Part shown: piece by piece, positions 1-6,274 of the stretch
How the letters are laid out: the number at the start of each line of letters is the position of its first letter
Numbering within the stretch: the first letter of the stretch is position 1
Assembly: GCA_013695575.1 (NCBI GenBank)
Contig: JACDAF010000238.1
Coordinates: 1 to 14,998, forward strand
Origin: Chloroflexota bacterium
Lineage (GTDB): Bacteria; Chloroflexota; Limnocylindria; P2-11E
Length of the DNA stretch: 14,998 bases
Direction: 5' to 3'
Notes under the pieces: generated by a model
What the model saw: the letters and a program-made list of their open reading frames with translations, nothing else
Database searches by the model: none
Told to the model about the DNA's origin: nothing
Program-made: the position numbers and the translations under genes

Positions 1-229
1 TAACGCTCAGGCCCGTGACGAGCGCGAGCGTGAAGCAGGAGTTCACGAGAGGACGTTTGAACTCGGTCTGCGATGCGTAGTGCGCGTCGAAGTGGATCGG
101 GTTCGTGTTGAGCGTGAGGTTCGTGAACCAGATGTTGTCGGTCTCGGTGATAGTGCGCCCGAGCGGATGTGTGTGAACGTCGCCGACCGCGTAGTCCTCG
201 AAGCAGCGGCCCTCGGGTGTGTCGTTCAC
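1..229 (-). CDS. MaoC-family (hot-dog fold) acyl-CoA hydratase, N-terminal 76 residues only
   Basis: This is the 5' part of a gene that runs off the left edge of the window. Translating from GTG at 229 gives a typical MaoC-type N-terminus: FEDYAVGD near residue 10, GRTITETDN at 24-32, then LNTNPIHFDAHYA around 40-52 and RPLVNSCFTLALVTG at 59-73. The NPIH-F-D block matches the hydratase-2 active-site motif, with H46 as the likely catalytic His. The Asp normally five residues before that His appears as N41. The wording resembles MaoC proteins of the mesaconyl-CoA hydratase type, which add water to enoyl-CoA. The GTG start overlaps the stop of the CitE-like gene by 4 bp (GTGA), which supports the start and suggests translational coupling. 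The family call is firm; the substrate is inferred from the neighbours. Confidence 0.85.
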   Translation of the reverse strand, partial: MNDTPEGRCFEDYAVGDVHTHPLGRTITETDNIWFTNLTLNTNPIHFDAHYASQTEFKRPLVNSCFTLALVTGLSV

Positions 230-1086
230 CGTTGGCTCCCCCGCTCCGCGAGGGCCAGCACCCGCCGTGCCGAGACGACGACGGGCATGTCGATCATCCG
301 CCCGTCGAGCTTCGCGATACCACTGCCGCTCACGACCGCGGCGTCGAACGCCTCGATGATGCGCCTCGCGCCTGTCGTCTCCTCGGCCGTCGGGGTGAGG
401 GCCGCATTCACGGCACCCACGTGCGAGGGGTGGATGACGAACTTGCCACTGAAGCCGAGCTGGCGCGCGGCACGCGCCTCCCGGCCCGCACCAGCGGCGT
501 CGCCGAGGTCGAACCATGGGGTGTCGATCGCCGACACACCGGCCGCGGCGGCCGCGAGGCCCACCAGAGCGCGCGCCGTCGGGAACTCGCCGATCTCGCG
601 CGTGCGCGCGACGCCGAGGTCCGCCGAGAGGTCCTCTCCGCCGAAGCCGAGCCCGATGACCCGTGGATCGGCGTCGGCGAGGTCGAGCGCGCGAAGCACA
701 CCGCGTGCGGTCTCGATCTGCACGAGGATCGCGCTCACGTCGGCAGGCACACGGCGCACGTCGTCGGGGCGTGCGCCCTTCGGCAGCACGATCCCCGGCG
801 CTCCTGCCGCGACGGCCGCGGCGACATCGGCCAGAAAGCGCTCGTCGGGCACGGGGTTCACGCGGACGAACATCCACGGGGACTCCCCACCCAGGCGAAG
901 CCCCCGCACGACCTCGCGCGCGCGCTCCTTCTCGTCGGGTGCGGTCGCGTCCTCGAGATCGACGATGACGGCGTCCGTCCCGGTGGCGACCGCCTTCGGG
1001 ATCCACTCGGGCGCGCGGAGCGCCGGCACGAACAGCCAGGTGCGCGGCGGCGACGCGCGCAGCCGTTCGACGGTGATCGTGGTCAT
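226..1086 (-). CDS. HpcH/HpaI-CitE family CoA lyase (citramalyl/malyl-CoA lyase-like)
   Basis: This 286-residue protein belongs to the CitE-like C-C lyase family, which cleaves malyl-, methylmalyl- or citramalyl-CoA-type thioesters in a Mg2+-dependent retro-Claisen reaction. Visible family motifs are RTWLFVPALR at 15-24, VIVDLEDA at 40-47, the substrate-binding RVN at 75-77, LPK at 101-103, and the metal ligands E125 (in QIETARG) and D152 (in GGEDL). The block GKFVIHPSHV at 214-223 is the usual C-terminal signature. Length is normal for the short CitE-like clade. The ATG at 1086 overlaps the stop of the upstream CoA-transferase as ATGA, and the gene's own stop overlaps the MaoC start. It lies between a CoA-transferase and a hydratase, so it probably performs the cleavage step. 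The exact substrate cannot be read from the sequence. Confidence 0.9.
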   Translation of the reverse strand: MTTITVERLRASPPRTWLFVPALRAPEWIPKAVATGTDAVIVDLEDATAPDEKERAREVVRGLRLGGESPWMFVRVNPVPDERFLADVAAAVAAGAPGIVLPKGARPDDVRRVPADVSAILVQIETARGVLRALDLADADPRVIGLGFGGEDLSADLGVARTREIGEFPTARALVGLAAAAAGVSAIDTPWFDLGDAAGAGREARAARQLGFSGKFVIHPSHVGAVNAALTPTAEETTGARRIIEAFDAAVVSGSGIAKLDGRMIDMPVVVSARRVLALAERGSQR

Positions 1087-2216
1087 TGGCGCAGCTCCTC
1101 GCGGATCGCGTCGCCGTGCTCGTCGAGGGCGGGAACGGCGCCCATCGGGATGTGCACACCGCTGATGTTGAACGGAGGGAGCAGCGCGCGCACCTCGCCG
1201 CCGGGGGTCGCGACCCGCGCCCAGCGCCCACGCTGCTCGAGCTGCGGATGCGCGACAAGCTCCTTCACGGTGCTGCGCGAGCCGAACGGCACATCCGCGG
1301 CGGCGAGTCGCTCCTCGGCCGCGCGTCGCGTGAGCAGGCGCAGCGCATCCTCGATGAGCGGCTCGAGCGTTCCGCGCAGCCGGACGCGCCCCTCGTTCGT
1401 CGCGAAGCGCGGATCGCCCGCCAGCGCCGGCCGTGCGAGCACGTCGCGGCAGAGCCGCTCCCACTGGCCCTCGTTCTGGACCGCGAGCATGACCTCGCCG
1501 TCGGCGCAGCGGTACGGGCCGTACGGGACGATCGTCGCGTGACGCGTCCCTGTCCGCGCGGGCGCCCGATCGCCGTACAGCTGGTGGTAGGCGGGCGTCA
1601 TCATCCACTCGGCGAGGCAGTCGAAGAGCGAGATGTCGATGCGCCGGCCCAGGCTGTCGGCATCGCGCAGCCGAAGCGCCGCGAGGATCGACGTGCACGC
1701 GTAGAGGCCGCCGGCGATGTCGGCGATGGAGATGCCGACCTTCGCCGGCGACTCCTCGGTGCCGGTCACGTCGATGAGGCCGGCCTCCGCCTGGATGAGC
1801 AGGTCGTACGCCTTGCGCTCGCGGTACGGCCCGTCGACCCCGTAGCCCGAGATCGAGCACGAGATGAGACGCGGCCACCGCGCGTGGACCGCGTCCCAGC
1901 CGAGACCGAGACGCTCGACGGCGCCCGGCCCGAGGTTGTGGACGAACACGTCCGCGCGGCCGAGCAGAGCCTCGAGGGTCTCCCGGTCATCGGGCCGTCT
2001 CGCGTCGAGCGCGATGCTGCGCTTGCCGCGGTTCAGCCAGACGAAGTAGGCGGACTGTCCCTTCACGACCGAGTCGTAGCGCCGAGCGAGGTCGCCGCCA
2101 TCGCGCCGCTCGATCTTCACGACGTCCGCGCCGAGATCCGCCAGGTGCCGCGTGCAGAACGGGCCCGTCACGACCTGCTCGAGCGCGACGACGCGGACGC
2201 CCTCGAGCGGCAGCAT
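1083..2216 (-). CDS. CaiB/BaiF family (class III) CoA-transferase
   Basis: This 377-residue protein moves CoA between carboxylic acids through an aspartyl-CoA anhydride. Family hallmarks are the N-terminal LPLEGVRVVALEQVVTGPF, the ADLGADVVKIERRDGGD block at 26-42, LNRGKRSIALD at 61-71, FVHNLGPGAVERLGL at 91-105 and AYDLLIQAEAGL at 136-147. D138 in the last block is the expected catalytic aspartate. ATG 2216 was chosen because the homology starts there and GGAGG lies at 2223-2227, seven bases upstream. It is separated from the dehydrogenase gene by 49 bp holding a small hairpin, and overlaps the lyase gene by 4 bp. It most likely activates the pathway acid using a donor such as succinyl-CoA (inference). 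Mesaconyl-CoA, benzylsuccinate and oxalate transferases share this fold, so the substrate is open. Confidence 0.92.
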   Translation of the reverse strand: MLPLEGVRVVALEQVVTGPFCTRHLADLGADVVKIERRDGGDLARRYDSVVKGQSAYFVWLNRGKRSIALDARRPDDRETLEALLGRADVFVHNLGPGAVERLGLGWDAVHARWPRLISCSISGYGVDGPYRERKAYDLLIQAEAGLIDVTGTEESPAKVGISIADIAGGLYACTSILAALRLRDADSLGRRIDISLFDCLAEWMMTPAYHQLYGDRAPARTGTRHATIVPYGPYRCADGEVMLAVQNEGQWERLCRDVLARPALAGDPRFATNEGRVRLRGTLEPLIEDALRLLTRRAAEERLAAADVPFGSRSTVKELVAHPQLEQRGRWARVATPGGEVRALLPPFNISGVHIPMGAVPALDEHGDAIREELRQ

Positions 2217-2233
2217 CACCGACCTCCGCTCCA

Positions 2234-2249
2234 CTCCGGCATTCCGGAG
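2234..2249. other. Intra-operonic hairpin upstream of the CoA-transferase RBS
   Basis: CTCCGG (2234-2239) and CCGGAG (2244-2249) form a perfect 6-bp stem with a 4-base loop. The hairpin lies in the only sizeable gap (49 bp) of the minus-strand operon, seven bases from the GGAGG of the CoA-transferase. It has no U-tract, so it is not a classic terminator. It could shape mRNA processing or relative expression. The inverted repeat is seen directly; any function is inference. Confidence 0.35.
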
Positions 2250-2265
2250 CCACCCTGCCGGTGCA

Positions 2266-3432
2266 TCAGTACGACTTCGGGAGGCCGAGCACATGCTGCG
2301 CGACATAGGCGAGGACGAGGTTGTTGTTGATCGGCGCGACGGTGTAGAGCCTGGTCTCGCGGAACTTGCGCTCGACGTCGTACTCGGTCGCGAAGCCGAA
2401 ACCGCCGTGGGTGTCGAGGCACACATTCGCGGCCTCCCACGACGCCTCGGAGGCGAGCAGCTTCGCCATGTTCGCCTCCGGGCCGCAGGACGTGCCCGCA
2501 TCGAAGAGCCGCGCGGCCTTCCAGCGCATGAGATCGGCCGCCTCCGTGTTCGCGTGCGCTCGCGCGAGCGGGAGCGCGACACCCTGGTTCTGACCGATGG
2601 CCCGGCCGAACACGATCCGGCGTTTGGCGTACGCGACGGCCCGCTCGATGAACCAGCGCGCGTCGCCGATGCACTCCGCGCCGATGAGGATGCGCTCCGC
2701 GTTCCAGCCGTCCAGGATGTAGCGGAAGCCCATCCCCTCCTGGCCGATGAGATTCTGCGCGGGGATCGCGAGGTCGCGGATGAAGAGCTCGTTCGTGTTG
2801 TGGTTGATCATCGTGTCGATCGGCCGCGCCTCGATCGCGTCTCCGGCGACCTTGATGTCGACGAGGAAGACCGAGAGTCCCTTCGTCTTGTCGTCGAGCT
2901 CGTCGTACGGTGTCGTCCGCGCGAGCAGGAGCATGAGGTCGGACTGGAGGAAGCGGCTCGTCCAGATCTTCTGGCCGTTCACGATGTAGCGGTCCCCGTG
3001 CCGCACCGCCATCGTCTGGATCCGGGTGGTCTCCGAGCCGGCCGTGGGCTCGGTGACGCCGAAGGCCTGCAGGCGTAGCTCGCCCGAGGCGATGCGCGGC
3101 AGGTACATGCGCTTCTGCTCCTCGGACCCGTGCCGCAAGAGCGTGCCCATGACATACATCTGCGCGTGGCACGCTGCGGCGTTCCCGCCCTGACGCTGGA
3201 TCTCCTCGAGCACCACGCTCGCCTCGCCGACGCCGAGGCCGCTCCCGCCGTATTCCTCAGGGATGAGCGCCGCGAGCCAGCCGGCTTTCGTGAGCGCGTC
3301 CACGAACTCAACCGGGTAGCGCTTGGCCTGGTCGACCGCACGCCAGTACGGATCGCCGAACCCGCGGCAGATCTCACCGACCGCGGACCGGATGTCGGCG
3401 TGCTCGACGTCGTGGGCGGTCATCCCGGTCAT
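2266..3432 (-). CDS. Acyl-CoA dehydrogenase family flavoprotein
   Basis: This 388-residue protein has the full acyl-CoA dehydrogenase layout, which normally introduces a 2,3-double bond and passes electrons to ETF. The N-terminal helical domain contains LIPEEYGGSGLG at 56-67. The middle domain has FGVTEPTAGSET at 124-135 and the FAD/substrate block YIVNGQKIWTSR at 149-160. The C-terminal domain has the FGRAIGQNQG block at 275-284 and LDTHGGFGFATEYDVER at 339-355. Where most members have the Y-E-G-T catalytic glutamate motif, this protein has RLYTVAPINNN at 361-371, with no Glu. E246 in NAERILIG sits where isovaleryl-CoA and long-chain dehydrogenases carry their base, so it may substitute. Start ATG 3432 lies 9 bp from the upstream kinase stop; ATG 3423 is an alternative. 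Its neighbours place it in a CoA-thioester catabolic route. Confidence 0.93.
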   Translation of the reverse strand: MTGMTAHDVEHADIRSAVGEICRGFGDPYWRAVDQAKRYPVEFVDALTKAGWLAALIPEEYGGSGLGVGEASVVLEEIQRQGGNAAACHAQMYVMGTLLRHGSEEQKRMYLPRIASGELRLQAFGVTEPTAGSETTRIQTMAVRHGDRYIVNGQKIWTSRFLQSDLMLLLARTTPYDELDDKTKGLSVFLVDIKVAGDAIEARPIDTMINHNTNELFIRDLAIPAQNLIGQEGMGFRYILDGWNAERILIGAECIGDARWFIERAVAYAKRRIVFGRAIGQNQGVALPLARAHANTEAADLMRWKAARLFDAGTSCGPEANMAKLLASEASWEAANVCLDTHGGFGFATEYDVERKFRETRLYTVAPINNNLVLAYVAQHVLGLPKSY

Positions 3433-3441
3433 GGCGCCGAA

Positions 3442-4401
3442 TCATGGGCCACGGCGTGGTGTGTCGTTTGTCGATCCTTCGGCGATCTCGACGGTGCGCC
3501 GCGCCTTCCAGGCCACCTGCTCCCAGCGCTTCCGGAACGCGCTGTAGGCCATGTCGGAGAGGCCGATCCGGATGCTGTAGCACGTGAGCCGTTCCCCACA
3601 GCGAGGCACCGCGAGTCCGATCGCGTCGTAGTGGGCGCGCGCCTCAGCGGCGAAGTCGATGTTCCGCCAGGCCGGATACCAGGGTCGGTAGAAGACGAGC
3701 TTCGCGATGTCGTACAGGAAGTCGCCGTAGATCGAGCTGCCCCAGTCGAGGACCGCGCTGATCCGATCGCCGTTGACGAGCACGTTGAAGTTGATGAGAT
3801 CGTCGTGGATGAGATGACGCTCTTCGGGACAGTGGTCCACGAGCTCGCGCAGCCGCGCGTAGCCCTCTTCGAATGGCCCGATCCCGGTCGGCGACGCCTC
3901 GAGCAGCTCCCGCACGACCGGCGCGCCGCGGGTGGCCGGTTCGGCGGCGACGGCAAGGAGCCATTCCCGCCAGGTCGGATGCGTGGTCGTCCCGTCGGCG
4001 CGCCAGCCGCCGAAGCCCGAGGCCCGGGACAGATCCACCGATCGCATCGCGTCGAGCGCGCTGAAGAGCGAGGGCAGGAGGCGACGCATGCCAGCCTCAT
4101 CCAGGCCGTCGATGTGCTCTCCGGACATCCGTTCCGACAGCGCGTAGAACCCGTCGCCGGCGGGACCCCACTCGAGGATCGAGGGGATCGGGAGCGCGCT
4201 CGAGGAGTAGCGGGCGGCGTGGGCGTCCTTCTCGAAGTCTTCGTCGTACGCGCTGAACCGTGCGACGAGGTCCGCGTCTGCGGTACGTACCGAGTAGGCC
4301 GCGGACCACTCGCCCGGCCGCATCACCGTGATGCTGGCGGAGGCTCCGAACCGTTCGCGCAGGAACTCGATGGCCGTGGCCTTGTCCACGTGCGAAACCA
4401 T
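3442..4401 (-). CDS. Aminoglycoside phosphotransferase-fold kinase, hygromycin B phosphotransferase (Hph)-like
   Basis: This 319-residue protein is an APH-fold kinase, first gene of the minus-strand CoA operon. The Brenner motif HxDxxxxN is present as HDDLINFN, with catalytic D201 and N206. The metal-binding DWG carries D219. From recalled Hph sequence, similarity extends along the protein: SSALPIPSILEWG at 67-79 (Hph has SAALPIPEVLDIG), the segment ALDAMRSVDLSRASGFG at 115-131, YGDFLYDIAKLVFYRPW at 225-241 and IRIGLSDMAY at 277-286. Hph is 341 aa, so the length fits. By homology it would phosphorylate hygromycin B or a related hydroxyl compound. The operon position, 9 bp before an acyl-CoA dehydrogenase, instead suggests a metabolic hydroxyl substrate (inference). 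ATG 4401 lacks a clear RBS; GTG 4389 (residue 5) is also possible. Confidence 0.88.
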   Translation of the reverse strand: MVSHVDKATAIEFLRERFGASASITVMRPGEWSAAYSVRTADADLVARFSAYDEDFEKDAHAARYSSSALPIPSILEWGPAGDGFYALSERMSGEHIDGLDEAGMRRLLPSLFSALDAMRSVDLSRASGFGGWRADGTTTHPTWREWLLAVAAEPATRGAPVVRELLEASPTGIGPFEEGYARLRELVDHCPEERHLIHDDLINFNVLVNGDRISAVLDWGSSIYGDFLYDIAKLVFYRPWYPAWRNIDFAAEARAHYDAIGLAVPRCGERLTCYSIRIGLSDMAYSAFRKRWEQVAWKARRTVEIAEGSTNDTPRRGP

Positions 4402-4449
4402 ACCGGCGACCAGATCGGTGCTGCTGGGCGGAACGCGCGGCCCGTGCGC

Positions 4450-4492
4450 GGCGATGTCGGGGGTTCCTTCCGCAGAGGGGCCCGACATCGGG
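4450..4492. promoter_or_regulatory. Pair of operator-like palindromes in the divergent intergenic region
   Basis: The 139-bp region between the divergent kinase (starts 4401) and aldolase (starts 4541) holds GGCGATGTCGGG at 4450-4461 and CCCGACATCGGG at 4481-4492. Each is a near-palindrome of the form CCCGA-N2-TCGGG. They also form a perfect 10-bp inverted repeat with each other (4452-4461 against 4481-4490). The centres are 31 bp apart, about three helical turns. This fits a dimeric repressor bound at two sites, or alternatively a hairpin with a 19-base loop. No regulator gene is in the window. The repeats are seen directly; the operator role is inferred. Confidence 0.5.
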
Positions 4493-4528
4493 AAGCGCAC
4501 AGGCCCGCGTCTCGCCGGCCCGCACCGG

Positions 4529-4534
4529 TAAGAT
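4529..4534 (+). promoter_or_regulatory. Probable -10 element of a leaderless promoter for the KDPG aldolase gene
   Basis: TAAGAT is four of six matches to TATAAT, including the key A2 and T6. It ends six bases before ATG 4541, so transcription would start at or next to the start codon. No convincing -35 hexamer is visible 16-18 bp upstream, and no Shine-Dalgarno precedes the ATG. The same six-base spacing recurs before the antitoxin (7486) and hydroxyisourate hydrolase (14696) genes. Confidence 0.5.
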
Positions 4535-4540
4535 TCGGTC

Positions 4541-5185
4541 ATGGCGCTTGCCCGGCCGCTCGTCACCCGCCGCGAGCTCCTGCGCATATTCGGCGAGGAC
4601 CGCCTGGTCGCGGTCATCCGCACGGCCACGACCGAGGAGGCCGACCGGGCCGCGAGGGCGATGGCCGAGGGCGGTGTCCGGCTGGTGGAGATCACGCTCA
4701 CCGTGCCGGACGCCTTCGAGGTCATCGAGCGGCTCGCGACCGATCGCGCGCTTGCCGAGCAGGGTGTCGTAGTCGGCGCGGGCACGGTGCTCTCGGGGCG
4801 ACAGGCCGAGGACGCGCTCCTCGCGGGGGCGCGGTTCCTGGTCAGCCCCTGCCTGGTACCCGACATGATCGCGGCGTGCCGTGCGCGCGACGCGCTGTCG
4901 ATGCCCGGCACCCTGACGCCGACCGAAATGCTGCAGGCTGCAGACCTCGGCGCCGACTTCATCAAGATCTACCCGCTCGCGACGATCGGTGGTCCGGACT
5001 ACGTCACGAACGTCCGCCGCGCCCTCACGCAGCTCCCGCTCGTGGCAACAGGCAACATCACGCTCGAGGAGATCCCGGCGTACCTCCGGGCCGGTGTCGT
5101 CGGATTCGGCATCGGCGCGCCGCTCCTCGCCGGCGGCGCCGACGGCGCGCGCCGGTTCCTCACCGCCACGCGCCGCGCGGCCTAG
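4541..5185 (+). CDS. eda: 2-keto-3-deoxy-6-phosphogluconate / 4-hydroxy-2-oxoglutarate aldolase (class I)
   Basis: This 214-residue protein is a KDPG/KHG aldolase, which splits 2-keto-3-deoxy-6-phosphogluconate (or a related 2-keto-3-deoxy acid) into pyruvate and an aldehyde through a Schiff base. Visible motifs are RLVAVIRTAT at 21-30, VEITLTVPDA at 49-58 with catalytic E50, GAGTVLSGRQ at 79-88, FLVSPCLVPDM at 99-109, MPGTLTPTEM at 121-130, ADFIKIYPL at 138-146 with Schiff-base K142, and ATGNITLEEIPAYL at 169-182. Length is normal for the family. No other Entner-Doudoroff gene is nearby, so the physiological substrate (KDPG, KDPGal or KHG) is unresolved. The start is the first ATG behind a -10-like TAAGAT and has no RBS, consistent with a leaderless transcript. 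It diverges from the kinase operon. Confidence 0.95.
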   Translation: MALARPLVTRRELLRIFGEDRLVAVIRTATTEEADRAARAMAEGGVRLVEITLTVPDAFEVIERLATDRALAEQGVVVGAGTVLSGRQAEDALLAGARFLVSPCLVPDMIAACRARDALSMPGTLTPTEMLQAADLGADFIKIYPLATIGGPDYVTNVRRALTQLPLVATGNITLEEIPAYLRAGVVGFGIGAPLLAGGADGARRFLTATRRAA

Positions 5186-5186
5186 T

Positions 5187-5214
5187 GTCCCGTCCGGCAC
5201 GGACGGCGCGGGAC
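5187..5214. terminator. Hairpin just after the aldolase stop; weak terminator or processing element
   Basis: CCGTCC (5190-5195) and GGACGG (5201-5206) form a perfect stem with a 5-base loop. An overlapping alternative uses GTCCCG (5187-5192) against CGGGAC (5209-5214). It begins two bases after the aldolase stop codon. No T-tract follows, and the next gene starts at once, so it may only attenuate read-through. The stem is seen directly; its role is uncertain. Confidence 0.3.
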
Positions 5215-5245
5215 CGTGAGGCGGCGGTGCCGGACTAGGGCGGCC

Positions 5246-6229
5246 GTGGCTCATCGGGCTCCAATCAGTTTCGCGGCGCTCACGGCGGTCGCGCTCCTTG
5301 CGACGGTGTGTAGCGCGGCGGCACCGCCAGAGGTCGCCCCCGGGATCGGCTCGACGGCGACGTTCCTCCTCGCGAACCCGTCCGGCATCGTCGGCCTCGA
5401 TGAGGCGTGCCGGCCGCTCGGCGCGATCGCGAAGCTTCCGGCCCAAAGCGCGCCGGCGACACCGTCGCTCCACCCGGATGGACGGTCCATCGCTTTCGCG
5501 CTGACACAGGTCCCGAATCCGCGGACCGGGTTCGGCTCCGACATCTACAGCGTGGACCTCGACGGCACGCGGCTGCGGCCAGTGGTCGAGCACGAGGCCG
5601 AGAACGTCTTCTACGCCAGCCCGCGATACGACCCGGGCGGCTCGGTCCTGTACTTCCACCGGCGCGCGGCGCTCGTGGTGAACGGCCAGTACACCGGCAA
5701 CGAGGACACGATCGAACGGCTCGACCTGAAGACCGGCGAGCGGAAGCGGATCCTGACCGATGCAGCGGATCCCACGCTCTCGCCTGACGGCCGGACCCTC
5801 GTGTACGTCCGCGTCGTGAATGGCCAGATCGAGAACCTCTGGACGGCGAACGCTGACGGGACCGCCGCCCACCAGTTCTTCCGTACAAAGGACACCTTCT
5901 GGTACCTGCAATCGCCCCGCTTCTCACCGTCCGGAGCTGAGGTCGCATTCTCCGCGGCGGGCCGCTCCAGCTCATACGGCGCCGCGGGCGGGCGGCACGC
6001 GCACCTCGGCGTGCCATCCGAGCTCTACCTCGCGCCGGCTGACGGGGCCGCCCTGCGATCGATCGGTCAGACGGGGGATGACGTCGTGCCGGCGTGGTCG
6101 CCGGATGGAAAGCGCATCGCCTACGTCGGCACCGGCGCGATCTTCACCGTCGATGTCGCGAGCCGGGACACCAAGACCTGCGCGCAGGGGCAGGACTTCT
6201 TCTTCGGCGACCTGCTGTGGCTGCGTTAG
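5246..6229 (+). CDS. Secreted TolB-like PD40 beta-propeller protein
   Basis: From GTG 5246 this is a 327-residue exported protein. The N-terminus has a short basic region, a hydrophobic core (FAALTAVALLATV, about residues 9-21) and an Ala-rich cleavage zone. The CSA before the AAPPE stretch is not a good lipobox, so Sec secretion is favoured over lipidation. Five PD40-type repeats are marked by HPDG near 76, DPGG near 129, SPDG near 179, SPSG near 227 and SPDG near 285, each followed by a hydrophobic beta-strand such as TLVYVR or RIAYVG. This is the TolB-type six-bladed propeller pattern, usually a binding or scaffold module outside the cytoplasm; no catalytic motif is visible. AGGG lies about six bases before GTG 5246. 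GTG 5216 would add ten Arg-rich residues and is also possible. The specific role is unknown. Confidence 0.8.
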   Translation: MAHRAPISFAALTAVALLATVCSAAAPPEVAPGIGSTATFLLANPSGIVGLDEACRPLGAIAKLPAQSAPATPSLHPDGRSIAFALTQVPNPRTGFGSDIYSVDLDGTRLRPVVEHEAENVFYASPRYDPGGSVLYFHRRAALVVNGQYTGNEDTIERLDLKTGERKRILTDAADPTLSPDGRTLVYVRVVNGQIENLWTANADGTAAHQFFRTKDTFWYLQSPRFSPSGAEVAFSAAGRSSSYGAAGGRHAHLGVPSELYLAPADGAALRSIGQTGDDVVPAWSPDGKRIAYVGTGAIFTVDVASRDTKTCAQGQDFFFGDLLWLR

Positions 6230-6233
6230 CGGC

Positions 6234-6251
6234 CGCCGTCGTGTGACGGTG
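6234..6251. terminator. Possible terminator hairpin between convergent genes
   Basis: CCGTC (6236-6240) pairs with GACGG (6245-6249) around a 4-base loop, and the stem extends by one wobble and one C-G pair to seven positions. A moderately T-rich stretch follows on the plus strand (about 6254-6267). It lies in the 45-bp gap between the convergent propeller and DinB-family genes, where a terminator is expected. The stem is short and the T-tract poor. Confidence 0.35.
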
Positions 6252-6274
6252 CGCTCTTCGTTCTGTCGCCGCGG

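Noticed and set aside
80..1542. Plus-strand frames opposite the lyase and CoA-transferase
   Set aside because: They are biased Arg/Ala/Ser-rich translations lying over conserved minus-strand enzymes.
3423..3432. Choice of ATG 3423 rather than 3432 for the acyl-CoA dehydrogenase
   Set aside because: Both are in frame and neither has a strong RBS. The upstream ATG was kept because it fits the 9-bp spacing from the kinase stop, but the evidence is slight.
3130..5238. Plus-strand open frame of about 700 codons spanning the dehydrogenase, kinase and aldolase genes
   Set aside because: It crosses three real genes on both strands, and its product is compositionally biased with no motifs.
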